64,000 bases of DNA, from contig NZ_JACEZS010000002.1 in the NCBI RefSeq assembly GCF_014042365.1, positions 248,001 to 312,000 of the forward strand, given 5' to 3'. Below are positions 7,372 to 15,543 of this stretch, in pieces. Origin of the DNA: Rugamonas fusca. Its GTDB lineage: Bacteria; Pseudomonadota; Gammaproteobacteria; Burkholderiales; Burkholderiaceae_D. Position 1 is the stretch's first letter. Each line of letters starts with the position of its first letter. The position numbers and the translations under genes were made by a program. The notes under the pieces are model-generated. The model was given only the letters and a program-made list of their open reading frames with translations. It was not told where the DNA came from and did no database searches.

Positions 7372-9936
7372 GTGAAAATCTCAACCCGCCTCAAGCTGGC
7401 CGGCGCGCTGGCCCTGCTGCTGGTGTCGCTGATGCTGGCCGTGCTGCTGTCGACGGCCGTGCAGACCCGGCGCGAACTGGCCAAGAACGAAGCGGCCGGC
7501 AACGTGCTGCAGGGGGTGACGGCGCTGCGCTACCTGATGATGGAATACGCGCTGCGCCACGAGGAACGCACCCGCATCCAGTGGCAATGGCGCAGCGCCT
7601 CGCTGAGCCAGATGTTGCGGTCCATGCCGCCCACGGACGACAGGCAGGAGGAGGAACTGCTGGCCGACCTGCGCAGCAACCAGACCAGCGTGGAGCAGCT
7701 GTTCACGCTGCTGGTGGCCAACCAGCGCCAGCTCGAGCAGGAGCTGGACCGGCGCGACATCCACGAAGTGCTGGCCACCCGCTTGTCGGGCCAGATCACC
7801 AACAAGACCCAGGCCATGATCTCGGGCGCGCTGGTGCTGTCGCAGCGCAGCCGGGCCGGCGTGGTGCAGGCCCAGCAGCGCGCCAACGGCGCCGCCATCG
7901 GTTCGGGCGCGCTGGTGCTGGCCTTTGTCGGCATGACCTTCCTGATGGTGCGCCGGCGCGTGATCGGGCCGCTGGCCACGCTGCGCGAGGGCACGGCCAT
8001 CGTCGGCGCCGGCAACCTCGATTTCGCGCTCAGGATGGACACGGGCGACGAGATCGGCGAGCTGGCCAACGCCTTCGACAACATGACCGACAAGCTCAAA
8101 TGGACCACCGTCTCGCGCGATGAACTGGGCCGCAGCAACGACGCGCTGCAAACGGAGATCGTGGTGCGCCAGCAGGCCGAGCACAAGGTGCAGGCCCAGC
8201 TGGGACGGCTCAACCTGCTGCACCAGATCACCCGCTCGATCGGCGAACGGCTCGATTTGCGCAGCATCTTCCAGGTCGTGATCCGCAGCCTGGAGGACCA
8301 GTTGCCCGTCGATTTCAGCTGCATCTGCCTGTACGACCAGGGCCAGAACATGCTCGAAGTGAGCAGCGTGGGCTTGCGCAGCGCGGCCCTGGCGATGGAG
8401 TTCGCGATGACCGAGCACAGCCGCGTGCCGATCGACCAGAACGGCCTGTCGCGCTGCGTGGCCGGCCTGCTGGTGTACGAGCCGGACATCCAGGCCGTCG
8501 ACTTTCCCTTCCCCCAGCGCCTGGCGCGCGGCGGCTTGCGGGCGCTGGTGATGGCGCCGCTCCTGGCCGAGAGCACCGTGTTCGGGGTGCTGGTGGCGGC
8601 CCGCCACGAGGCCAACAGTTTTTCCAGCGGCGAATGCGAATTCCTGCGCCAGCTGAGCGAACACGTGGCGCTGGCCGCCAACCAGGCCCAGCTCTACAGC
8701 GCCCTGCAACGGGCCTACGACGACATCCGCCAGACCCAGCAGACCGTGATGCAGCAGGAACGGCTGCGCGCGCTGGGCCAGATGGCCAGCGGCATCGCGC
8801 ACGACATCAACAACGCCATCTCGCCCGTGGCCCTGTACACGGAATCGCTGCTGGAGACGGAGCCGGACCTGAGCCCGCGCACGCGCGAGAACCTGGAAGT
8901 GATCAAGCGCGCCATCGACGACGTGGCCGCCACGGTGGCGCGCATGCGCGAGTTCTACCGCCAGCGCGAACCGCAATTGACGCTCACGCCGGTCGACGCC
9001 AACCTGCTGCTGCAACAAGTGATGGACTTGACACGGGCGCGCTGGAGCGACATGCCGCTGCAGCGGGGCATCGTGATCCGCATGGTGACGGAGCTGGCGC
9101 CGGAGCTGCCGCCCATCCACGGCATCGAAGGCGAGATCCGCGAAGCGCTGACCAACCTGATCTTCAACGCCGTGGACGCCATGCCCGACGGCGGCACGCT
9201 GACGCTGCGCACCCGGCTGCGCCGCAGCCAGCCCGACGGCGTGCACGCCACGGCGCCCCAGCAGGTGCTGATCGAGATCGCCGACAGCGGCGTGGGCATG
9301 GACGAGGCCACCCGGCGCCGCTGCCTGGAACCGTTCTTCACCACCAAGGGCGAACGGGGCACGGGGCTGGGGCTGGCCATGGTGTACGGCATGACGGAAC
9401 GCCATGGCGCCAGCATCGAAGTGGACACCCGGCCCAACGTGGGCACCACCATGCGGCTGCGCTTCCCGGTGCAGGCCAACGCCAGCGCAGCGGTGCCGGT
9501 GCAGCACGGCACGCCGCCGTCGGCGCGCCGCATCCTGGTGGTGGACGACGACCCGATGGTGCTCAAGTCGCTGCGCGACATCCTCGAGATCGACGGCCAC
9601 ACGGTTACCTCGGCCGATGGTGGCCAGGCCGGCATCGACACCTTCGCCGCCGCCGTGCACAGCGCCGCGCCGTTCGAGCTGGTCATCTCCGATCTGGGCA
9701 TGCCCTACATCGACGGGCGCAAGGTGTCGGCCGCCATCAAGGAACTGTCGCCCACCACGCCCATCATCCTGCTCACGGGCTGGGGCCAGCGCTTGCTGAC
9801 GGACGGCGACAACCCCAACCACACGGACTGCGTGCTGAGCAAGCCGCCCAAACTGCGCGAACTGCGCGCCGCCCTCACCCAGTTGCTGGGCAGCGGCACG
9901 GTGCCCGAGGAAACGGAACTGGCCAGCGAAAAGTAA
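7372..9936 (+). CDS. Transmembrane hybrid histidine kinase, HAMP-GAF-HisKA-HATPase-REC
   Basis: 854-residue kinase starting at GTG 7372. Two membrane segments (about 8-28 and 178-197) enclose a periplasmic helical sensor region. HAMP (about 198-250), GAF (about 295-440), a HisKA domain with His477 in GIAHDINN, an HATPase_c domain (NLIFNAVDAMPDGG, GTGLGLAM) and a C-terminal receiver with Asp774 (LVISDLGMPY) follow. The HisKA is of the NtrB-like GIAHDxNN type. It is the third gene of the operon, so the preceding binding protein is the likely partner for its periplasmic part. The stop codon lies only 3 bases from the stop of the convergent gene. Confidence 0.9.
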   Translation: MKISTRLKLAGALALLLVSLMLAVLLSTAVQTRRELAKNEAAGNVLQGVTALRYLMMEYALRHEERTRIQWQWRSASLSQMLRSMPPTDDRQEEELLADLRSNQTSVEQLFTLLVANQRQLEQELDRRDIHEVLATRLSGQITNKTQAMISGALVLSQRSRAGVVQAQQRANGAAIGSGALVLAFVGMTFLMVRRRVIGPLATLREGTAIVGAGNLDFALRMDTGDEIGELANAFDNMTDKLKWTTVSRDELGRSNDALQTEIVVRQQAEHKVQAQLGRLNLLHQITRSIGERLDLRSIFQVVIRSLEDQLPVDFSCICLYDQGQNMLEVSSVGLRSAALAMEFAMTEHSRVPIDQNGLSRCVAGLLVYEPDIQAVDFPFPQRLARGGLRALVMAPLLAESTVFGVLVAARHEANSFSSGECEFLRQLSEHVALAANQAQLYSALQRAYDDIRQTQQTVMQQERLRALGQMASGIAHDINNAISPVALYTESLLETEPDLSPRTRENLEVIKRAIDDVAATVARMREFYRQREPQLTLTPVDANLLLQQVMDLTRARWSDMPLQRGIVIRMVTELAPELPPIHGIEGEIREALTNLIFNAVDAMPDGGTLTLRTRLRRSQPDGVHATAPQQVLIEIADSGVGMDEATRRRCLEPFFTTKGERGTGLGLAMVYGMTERHGASIEVDTRPNVGTTMRLRFPVQANASAAVPVQHGTPPSARRILVVDDDPMVLKSLRDILEIDGHTVTSADGGQAGIDTFAAAVHSAAPFELVISDLGMPYIDGRKVSAAIKELSPTTPIILLTGWGQRLLTDGDNPNHTDCVLSKPPKLRELRAALTQLLGSGTVPEETELASEK

Positions 9937-9939
9937 CCT

Positions 9940-10308
9940 TCAGGCCGCCAGCAGCGCGGAGAACTGGCCCTGGTCGACCAGCTTCTGCAATTCCTGGGCG
10001 CCGCCCACCAGCACGCCGCGCACGAACACCATGGGCATGGTAGGCCAGCCGGTCCACATCTTGAGCGCGTTGCGGCGCCGCCATTGCGACAGGTAGCTGC
10101 CATATTCGAGGTAGTGATAAGGCTGGCCCAGGCCATCGAGGATCTTGCGCGCCTTGCGCGGGAACGGGTTCTGGGCCATGCCCACCACCACCACGGGGTG
10201 GGCCGCGATGGCGGCCTGCACCTCGCGCACCACGTCGGCGTGGCTGTCGCTGATGGTGGCGCGGATGGCGGGATGGATGTGCGCTTCGTCCAGGATGCTG
10301 CGGGTCAT
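9940..10308 (-). CDS. Glutaredoxin-like protein lacking the active-site cysteines
   Basis: 122-residue protein with a monothiol-glutaredoxin outline: an N-terminal helix, a VVVVGM strand, the active-site loop position, then WPTMPMVFVRG with the cis-proline and a GG glutathione-binding pair. Where CxxC or CGFS is expected it reads NPFP (residues 47-50), and the protein contains no cysteine at all, so dithiol or monothiol redox chemistry is not possible. The start at 10308 is preceded by AAGGAG; an in-frame GTG six bases earlier overlaps that site. It is convergent with the kinase. A scaffold or glutathione-binding role is possible, but the function is unknown. Confidence 0.8.
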   Translation of the reverse strand: MTRSILDEAHIHPAIRATISDSHADVVREVQAAIAAHPVVVVGMAQNPFPRKARKILDGLGQPYHYLEYGSYLSQWRRRNALKMWTGWPTMPMVFVRGVLVGGAQELQKLVDQGQFSALLAA

Positions 10309-10391
10309 GGTCACTCCTTGGTGGTGAACTCGGTGGATGGTATGAAAATGTTACGTCCGCCGATAGTAGCCGCTTCCCGGCGCCTGCGCCA

Positions 10392-10913
10392 CTACAAGTG
10401 GGCCAGCGGCGTGGTGGCGCTGGCTTCGTCGGCCGCCAGCGCCGCGATCAGCGTGCCCAGGTCCTGTTCCAGCCGCGCCAGCGTGGATGCGTCGAGGCCG
10501 GCCAGGGCATCGGGCAGCACGCCGGAAAATGGCGCGGGTGCGCGCTCCAGCAAATGCTGTCCGGCCTCGCTCAGGAACAGGCCGACGGCACGCCGGTCCT
10601 GTTCGGCCTTCACGGCCCGCACCAGGCCGCGCTCGAGCAGCGCCTTGACCAGGTTGCTGGCCGTGGACTGGTGCACATCCATCGCCCGCCCCAGTTCACT
10701 CACGCCGATGCCAGGCCGCTGCTGGATCACGCTCAAGGCCCACACTTGCGCACCGCCGATGCCGGCCGCTTTTTCCACTTGCCGGAAGTGGGTCTTGACG
10801 GCGTTGAAAATGATGCGGAACTGCCGCAGCACGGCGGCGGCGGGCGGCGCGTCGTTCGCGGCCGCGCCGGCCGGGGCCGCGGACGGTGATGGGAAATGGG
10901 TCGAATCGGACAT
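10392..10913 (-). CDS. MarR family transcriptional regulator
   Basis: 173-residue winged-helix repressor. After an Ala/Pro-rich N-terminus (about 30 residues) come the dimerisation helix FRIIFNAVKTHFRQVEK, the recognition helix region GVSELGRAMDVHQSTASNLV, and the wing with KAEQDRRAVGLFLSEAG, a standard MarR pattern (DRR motif). The open frame runs upstream, but that part is antisense shadow of the chloride channel gene; the ATG at 10913 begins the family homology. MarR proteins repress nearby or own genes in response to small phenolic or oxidant signals. The neighbouring ClC gene, 59 bases upstream on the same strand, may be co-transcribed. Confidence 0.88.
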   Translation of the reverse strand: MSDSTHFPSPSAAPAGAAANDAPPAAAVLRQFRIIFNAVKTHFRQVEKAAGIGGAQVWALSVIQQRPGIGVSELGRAMDVHQSTASNLVKALLERGLVRAVKAEQDRRAVGLFLSEAGQHLLERAPAPFSGVLPDALAGLDASTLARLEQDLGTLIAALAADEASATTPLAHL

Positions 10914-10972
10914 GCCGGAATGATAGCGGAAATCCGGCAGCAGGCCAGGCGCGCGCCGGCGCGACGATGCGC

Positions 10973-12334
10973 TCAGTGCCCCGCCCGCGCCGGCGCGGTG
11001 GCTGGCGGCGCGTAGCCGGCCATGCGCTGCAACTGCAATTTGGCCAGCGCCGCATACAGGGGCGTGGACAGTACCCGCGACACGGTGCTGGCGATGACGG
11101 CGCACGCCATCAGGCTCAGCACCATGGCGTGGCCATCCACCATTTCCATGACGATGATGAAGGCCGTCAGCGGCGCCTGGGTGGCGGCGGCCAGGAAGCC
11201 GACCATGCCCAGCGCGATCAGGGCCGGCAGGTAGGGATAGTGGGTCAGCAGTCCCACGTCGTGGCCCAGCGCGGCGCCGATCGCCAGCGAGGGCGCGAAG
11301 ATCCCGGCCGGCACGCCTGACCATACGGTCAGCCAGGTGGCCACGTACTTGAACAGCACGAAGGCGGCCGGCACGGCGCCGCCTTCGAGCATGGCGCGCG
11401 TGATCTCGTTGCCGCTGCCATAAGTGGCGCCGTGGCTTAGCATGCCCAGCCCCGCCACCAGCAGGCCGCAGCCGGCCGCGAACCACACCGGGTGCCGCGT
11501 GCGCCAGCGGCTGGGCGCGTCAGCGGAACGGCCGCTCAGCGACGCCAGCAACAGCCGCGCGAACAAGCCGCCGGCCACGCCGCTGGCCAGCGTGGCCAGC
11601 AGGCCCGGCCACAGCAGCGCCAGGCCGATCGGGCCCGGATGAATCACACCGAAATGGGTGGCATTGCCGTTGATGGAAACGGCGATCAGGCCGGCCAGCA
11701 CGATGCCGGCCACGATCAGGCCGCTGTTGCGCTGCTCCGGCTTGCGCGACAATTCCTCGATGGCGAACATCACGCCGGCCAGCGGTGTATTGAACGCGGC
11801 CGCGATGCCGGCCGCGCCGCCGGCCACCAGCAACGCATGGGCGTTGACGGCCGAGCGCCGCGGCAGCAGGCGCCGCGCGGCCAGCATGACCCCGGCGGCG
11901 ATCTGCACCGATGGCCCCTCGCGCCCCAGCGACAGCCCGGCCAGCATGCCCGAGGCGGTCAACGCGATCTTGGCCGCGCTCAGGCGCAGCGACACGTACA
12001 GCGGCCGCTGCGGCGAGCCGACGGCCGGGTCCAGCGTCGCCATCACTTGCGGGATGCCGGAGCCGGCCGCGCCCGGCGCGTAGCGCCGCGTCAGCCACAC
12101 GATGGCGGCCGTGGCCAGCGGCATCCACACCAGCGCGGCCCACCACGACCACGCGCCCACGCGCAGGAACAGCCGCAACGCACTCTCGGCCAGCCAGGTG
12201 AAACCCACCACCGTCAAGCCGGCCGCCGCCGCCGCGCCCACCACCACCGCGCGCGACCACCACAGGTCCAGGCTGGCGAATTCGCGTTTGAAGGCGGCGT
12301 GGACGTCGTGCAAGGTGGACTGCAAAGTGGACAT
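10973..12334 (-). CDS. ClC family chloride channel / H+-Cl- antiporter
   Basis: 453-residue membrane protein of the ClC family, about ten hydrophobic helices. The selectivity-filter signatures are all present: GSGIP (91-95), GREGP (137-141) with the gating glutamate 139, and GIFAP (344-348). A glutamate at 194 (AIEELSR) matches the internal proton glutamate of E. coli ClcA, which favours an antiporter over a channel. A tyrosine near the C-terminus (TPLYAAL) matches the central chloride-site tyrosine. No CBS domains follow. The family aids extreme acid resistance or anion balance. A TATAAT -10 box lies 33-38 bases upstream. Confidence 0.92.
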   Translation of the reverse strand: MSTLQSTLHDVHAAFKREFASLDLWWSRAVVVGAAAAAGLTVVGFTWLAESALRLFLRVGAWSWWAALVWMPLATAAIVWLTRRYAPGAAGSGIPQVMATLDPAVGSPQRPLYVSLRLSAAKIALTASGMLAGLSLGREGPSVQIAAGVMLAARRLLPRRSAVNAHALLVAGGAAGIAAAFNTPLAGVMFAIEELSRKPEQRNSGLIVAGIVLAGLIAVSINGNATHFGVIHPGPIGLALLWPGLLATLASGVAGGLFARLLLASLSGRSADAPSRWRTRHPVWFAAGCGLLVAGLGMLSHGATYGSGNEITRAMLEGGAVPAAFVLFKYVATWLTVWSGVPAGIFAPSLAIGAALGHDVGLLTHYPYLPALIALGMVGFLAAATQAPLTAFIIVMEMVDGHAMVLSLMACAVIASTVSRVLSTPLYAALAKLQLQRMAGYAPPATAPARAGH

Positions 12335-12366
12335 GAGCAGGTGGTCGTTAGCGGAATGGGACCACC

Positions 12367-12372
12367 ATTATA
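12367..12372 (-). promoter_or_regulatory. Candidate -10 box for the ClC gene
   Basis: TATAAT on the minus strand, in a short AT-rich stretch (12367-12395), 33 bases before the ATG. I could not find a good -35 at 17 bases, so this is a partial promoter call. Confidence 0.4.
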
Positions 12373-12448
12373 GAGATATATTTGCACAAATGCAGTTTAG
12401 GGCGACGCGGCCCTGCCCGACCAGCGGCGCCTCACTCAGGCCATGCAG

Positions 12449-12877
12449 TCAGCCGCGCGCGAGCAAGGCAAGCGTCGCCTGATCCGGCACACCCGCGAAG
12501 TACTGCTGCAGGCATGCTGTGAAAATGGCTTCTTCTGGCGCCGCTAGCGCGAACAGCGTCAGGCAGGAATGGAATTTCATGTCGTCCGGCGCGCCGAAGA
12601 TCGCGTGCGGATCGTGGCCGGGCAAGCCGGCCAGCACGGCGCAGCAGGTCCGCAGCCGCTGGCCCAGCACGGGATCGGCCAGGTAGGCGCGCGCCTCATC
12701 AAGGCCGGACAGGGCGTAATAGCGGGCCGTCTCGCTGCGTCCCAACCCGTCCAGTTGCGGGAACACGAACCACATCCAGTGGCTGCGCTTGCGCCCTTGC
12801 GCCAGTTCGCGCAGCACCGCGTCGTACACGGGCGCTTGCGCCTTTTTGAACCGTTCAAGATCATATCGATGTGCCAT
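12449..12877 (-). CDS. DUF1810 family protein
   Basis: 142-residue protein matching DUF1810, a small alpha-helical family of unknown function. It keeps the family's N-terminal pattern of YDLERFKKAQ, then HWMWFVFPQLDGLG, and the later FGAPDDMKFHSCLTLF. The start at 12877 is preceded by AAGGAG; an in-frame ATG at 12895 lacks one. It is a single-gene unit between the ClC gene and a small coiled-coil protein. Related proteins in eukaryotic fusions occur with calpastatin or macrodomain contexts, but no activity is established. Confidence 0.88.
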   Translation of the reverse strand: MAHRYDLERFKKAQAPVYDAVLRELAQGRKRSHWMWFVFPQLDGLGRSETARYYALSGLDEARAYLADPVLGQRLRTCCAVLAGLPGHDPHAIFGAPDDMKFHSCLTLFALAAPEEAIFTACLQQYFAGVPDQATLALLARG

Positions 12878-12914
12878 GCCGCGCTCCTTATGCACAGGTA
12901 GCGATCGCAGGCGA

Positions 12915-13289
12915 CTAATGGGTCAGCTTCAATAACAGAGCCGAGATCAGCGCCAGCTGCAATACACTGAGGCCGACCATCATGCGCACCATGTCAGCCT
13001 TGGCATCCGCGATCTGAGCGTGCAACTCCGATGCAAGCTGGTCTATCTTCGCATCGACCTTATCGAACCTGGCATCGACCGCGCCGAACCTGGCATTGGC
13101 GTCGGCGGCCATCTGGTCCATTCGCGTCCCCAGCCTGGCCTCCATCCGCTCGCCCGACATCGAACCGCCGGCGATTTGACTCATTACTTCGAGCAACACT
13201 TCGGCATGCACGCCAGCGGCCTGGGGCGTCACCCCCGCGTCGATCAGGCGCTTGGCATACTTGTGGCTGTCGAAAATGGCGGCGTTCAT
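12915..13289 (-). CDS. Small coiled-coil protein with C-terminal membrane anchor (DUF1640-like)
   Basis: 124-residue protein. Residues 1-50 resemble the start of DUF1640/CCDC90-like proteins (FDSHKYAKRLIDAGVTPQAA, HAEVL). A heptad-rich stretch (about 55-98, with repeating RFGAVDARFDKVDAKIDQL) should form a coiled coil, and residues 103-122 are a single membrane helix at the very C-terminus. AGGAG precedes the start. Mitochondrial relatives (MCUR1/CCDC90) are membrane scaffolds; in bacteria such proteins are often found near mobile or toxin genes but their role is unknown. Confidence 0.75.
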   Translation of the reverse strand: MNAAIFDSHKYAKRLIDAGVTPQAAGVHAEVLLEVMSQIAGGSMSGERMEARLGTRMDQMAADANARFGAVDARFDKVDAKIDQLASELHAQIADAKADMVRMMVGLSVLQLALISALLLKLTH

Positions 13290-13368
13290 GGCGCGCTCCT
13301 ATGCGTTTTTTGATTATCGCATAGTCACATGGGCGCCCGCGCCATCCATTGATCCGGGACAGCCGCCG

Positions 13369-15543
13369 CTACGCCATGTCCACCGTCAGCCGCCGGTCCT
13401 CGCGCAACATGGCCTCGAACTCGGCCGCCGGCACGGCCGGGCTGAACAGGAAGCCTTGCAGTTGATGGCAGCCCAGTCCGCGCAGGAAGGCCATCTGCTC
13501 GGGCGTCTCCACCCCTTCGGCCACGATCTCCTGGCGCAACTGGCGCGCCATGGTGACGATGGCGCGCGCGATGGCGCAATCGTTTTCCTCGTCCGGCAAG
13601 CCGATCACGAACGAGCGGTCGATCTTGAGCGTGCTGATGGGGAATTTCTTCAGGTAGGCAAGGCTGGAATAGCCGGTGCCGAAATCGTCGAGCGCGAGCG
13701 CCATGCCCATGGCCACCAGCTTGTTCATGATGGCGATCACGTTCTCCGTGCCGCGCACCAGCAGGCTTTCCGTGATCTCCAGCATCAGCTGCTCCGGCAA
13801 TACGCCGCGCCGCGCCAGCAACTCGGCCAGCCGCTCCGGCAGCTGGCTGTCGAACTGGCGCCCGGACAGGTTGACGGCGATCGTCGGCGCCGGCACCCCC
13901 GCGTCGCGCCACGCGTGCAATTGGCGGCAGGCTTCCTCCAGCACCCAGTTGCCCAGTTCCAGGATCAGCCCCGTCTCCTCGGCCACCGGGATGAACACGC
14001 CGGGCGACACCATGCCACGCGCCGGGTGGCGCCAGCGCAGCAACGCCTCCGCCCCCATGATGCGTCCCGTGCGCAGGCTCACCTTGGGCTGGTAATACAA
14101 CTGCAGTTCGCCATTGCCCAGCGCCTGCCGCAGTTCGCTTTCCAGCCGCAGGTGCTCCTTGGCACGCAAGTTCATTTCCTCGCTGTAGAACAGGAAGCCA
14201 GACTCCACGTTCTGCCCGGCCTTGCTGGTGGCCACATCGGCGCAGCGCAACAGGGCCGGCGTTTCCGTGCCATCCTCGGGATAGATGGTGATGCCGACAT
14301 GGGCCCCCACCTGCAGCCGGTGGCCATCGATGACGATGGGCGCTTCCAGCGACGCCATCAGCTTCTGCGCCACGATGGCCGCATGTTCGCGCTTTTCAAT
14401 GTGCAGCAGCGCGACGGCGAAGCGGTTGCCGTCGAGCTTGGCCAGCACGTCGGCCTCGCGCAGCGACAAGCGGAACAGCCGCCCGATCTCGCACAGCAGT
14501 TCATTGCCGATCTCGTGCCCCAGCGTGTCAGTGATGGCGCCGATGCGGCTGATCTCGACCACCAGCAGCGCCCCATGTTCGCGGCTGCGGCGCGCCTCCG
14601 TCAACGCCTGGCCCATCAGCTGGCTCAGCAGGCACAGGTTGGGCAGGCCCGTCAGCGCGTCGTAGTTGGCCATGCGCTGCATGCGCGCCTCGGCGTCCTT
14701 GTGCACGCTGATGTCGGAGAACAGCGAAAACGTGTGGCTGATCTGGCCATGCTGGTCGCGCACCACGCTGATGGTGACGGACTGCGGGAACAGCTCGCCG
14801 TTCTTGCGCCGGCCCATGATCTCGCCGCGCCACGGCCCCTGCCCTTGCATGGCGGCCCGCACCTTGGCGCGGAACTCGGCGTCGTGGATGCCCGATCGCA
14901 GCAAGTCCGGCGTCTGGCCGATGGCTTCGGCCGGTGTGTAGCCCGTGATGCGGGTGAAGGAATTGTTGATCGAGACGATGCGCTCGTTGGCATCCGTGAT
15001 CAGCACGCCCTGGTCGCTGTCCTCGATGATGCGCGCGTGCAGGTGCACCTTGTCGGCCTCGGACAGCGGATCGTCGAGCAGGTTGAACATGACCAGCATG
15101 CCCACCACCTCGGCGCGGTCGTTCTGCAGTTCCGCGTTGGCCAGCCGCAGCCACGCCACCTCGCCCGACTTCTTGCAGCGGCGCACATCGGTATAGCCCT
15201 TGGGGTGGCGCGGCACCAGCTCGGCCACGGTCTGGTCCTCATCGTCGGCCGCGTACAGGAACAGCACGTGCTGGCCCACGGCTTCCTGCGCCGTGTAGCC
15301 GAACAGGTGGGCCGCGCCGCTGTTCCAGCCCTTGACGTAGCCGGCCAGGTCCAGTTCCAGCACCGCGTCCGGCTGCAGCTCGGCCGCGTCCTCGCCATGC
15401 GTGGCCAGTTGTTCCAGCGCCGCCTCCAGGTTGGCCAGCGTATCGGCCAACGAATTGGCCGGCGACTTGCCCGACGCGCCATCCTGCTGGGCGCGGGCTT
15501 GCCGGCTCAGCGCCAGGCAGCGCGCGATGGCGGCATCATGCAT
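13369..15543 (-). CDS. PAS-PAS-GGDEF-EAL protein, probable c-di-GMP phosphodiesterase
   Basis: 724-residue cytoplasmic signalling protein. Two PAS domains (about 57-155 and 165-280), a GGDEF domain (285-450) and an EAL domain (465-720). The GGDEF active site is degenerate: DGNRF at 371-375, so cyclase activity is unlikely and the domain may be regulatory. The EAL domain keeps EALLRW (499-504), VNLSGRQF, EITES, DDFGTGYSSL, LKID and EGVET, so it should hydrolyse c-di-GMP. The start at 15543 overlaps the end of the HDOD gene by 8 bases, which indicates translational coupling. The longer frame to 15600 is inside that gene. Confidence 0.92.
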   Translation of the reverse strand: MHDAAIARCLALSRQARAQQDGASGKSPANSLADTLANLEAALEQLATHGEDAAELQPDAVLELDLAGYVKGWNSGAAHLFGYTAQEAVGQHVLFLYAADDEDQTVAELVPRHPKGYTDVRRCKKSGEVAWLRLANAELQNDRAEVVGMLVMFNLLDDPLSEADKVHLHARIIEDSDQGVLITDANERIVSINNSFTRITGYTPAEAIGQTPDLLRSGIHDAEFRAKVRAAMQGQGPWRGEIMGRRKNGELFPQSVTISVVRDQHGQISHTFSLFSDISVHKDAEARMQRMANYDALTGLPNLCLLSQLMGQALTEARRSREHGALLVVEISRIGAITDTLGHEIGNELLCEIGRLFRLSLREADVLAKLDGNRFAVALLHIEKREHAAIVAQKLMASLEAPIVIDGHRLQVGAHVGITIYPEDGTETPALLRCADVATSKAGQNVESGFLFYSEEMNLRAKEHLRLESELRQALGNGELQLYYQPKVSLRTGRIMGAEALLRWRHPARGMVSPGVFIPVAEETGLILELGNWVLEEACRQLHAWRDAGVPAPTIAVNLSGRQFDSQLPERLAELLARRGVLPEQLMLEITESLLVRGTENVIAIMNKLVAMGMALALDDFGTGYSSLAYLKKFPISTLKIDRSFVIGLPDEENDCAIARAIVTMARQLRQEIVAEGVETPEQMAFLRGLGCHQLQGFLFSPAVPAAEFEAMLREDRRLTVDMA

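Noticed and set aside
7381..9822. 813-codon minus-strand frame across the second kinase
   Set aside because: Same shadow effect; composition is dominated by His, Ala, Arg, Gly and Val with no family motif.
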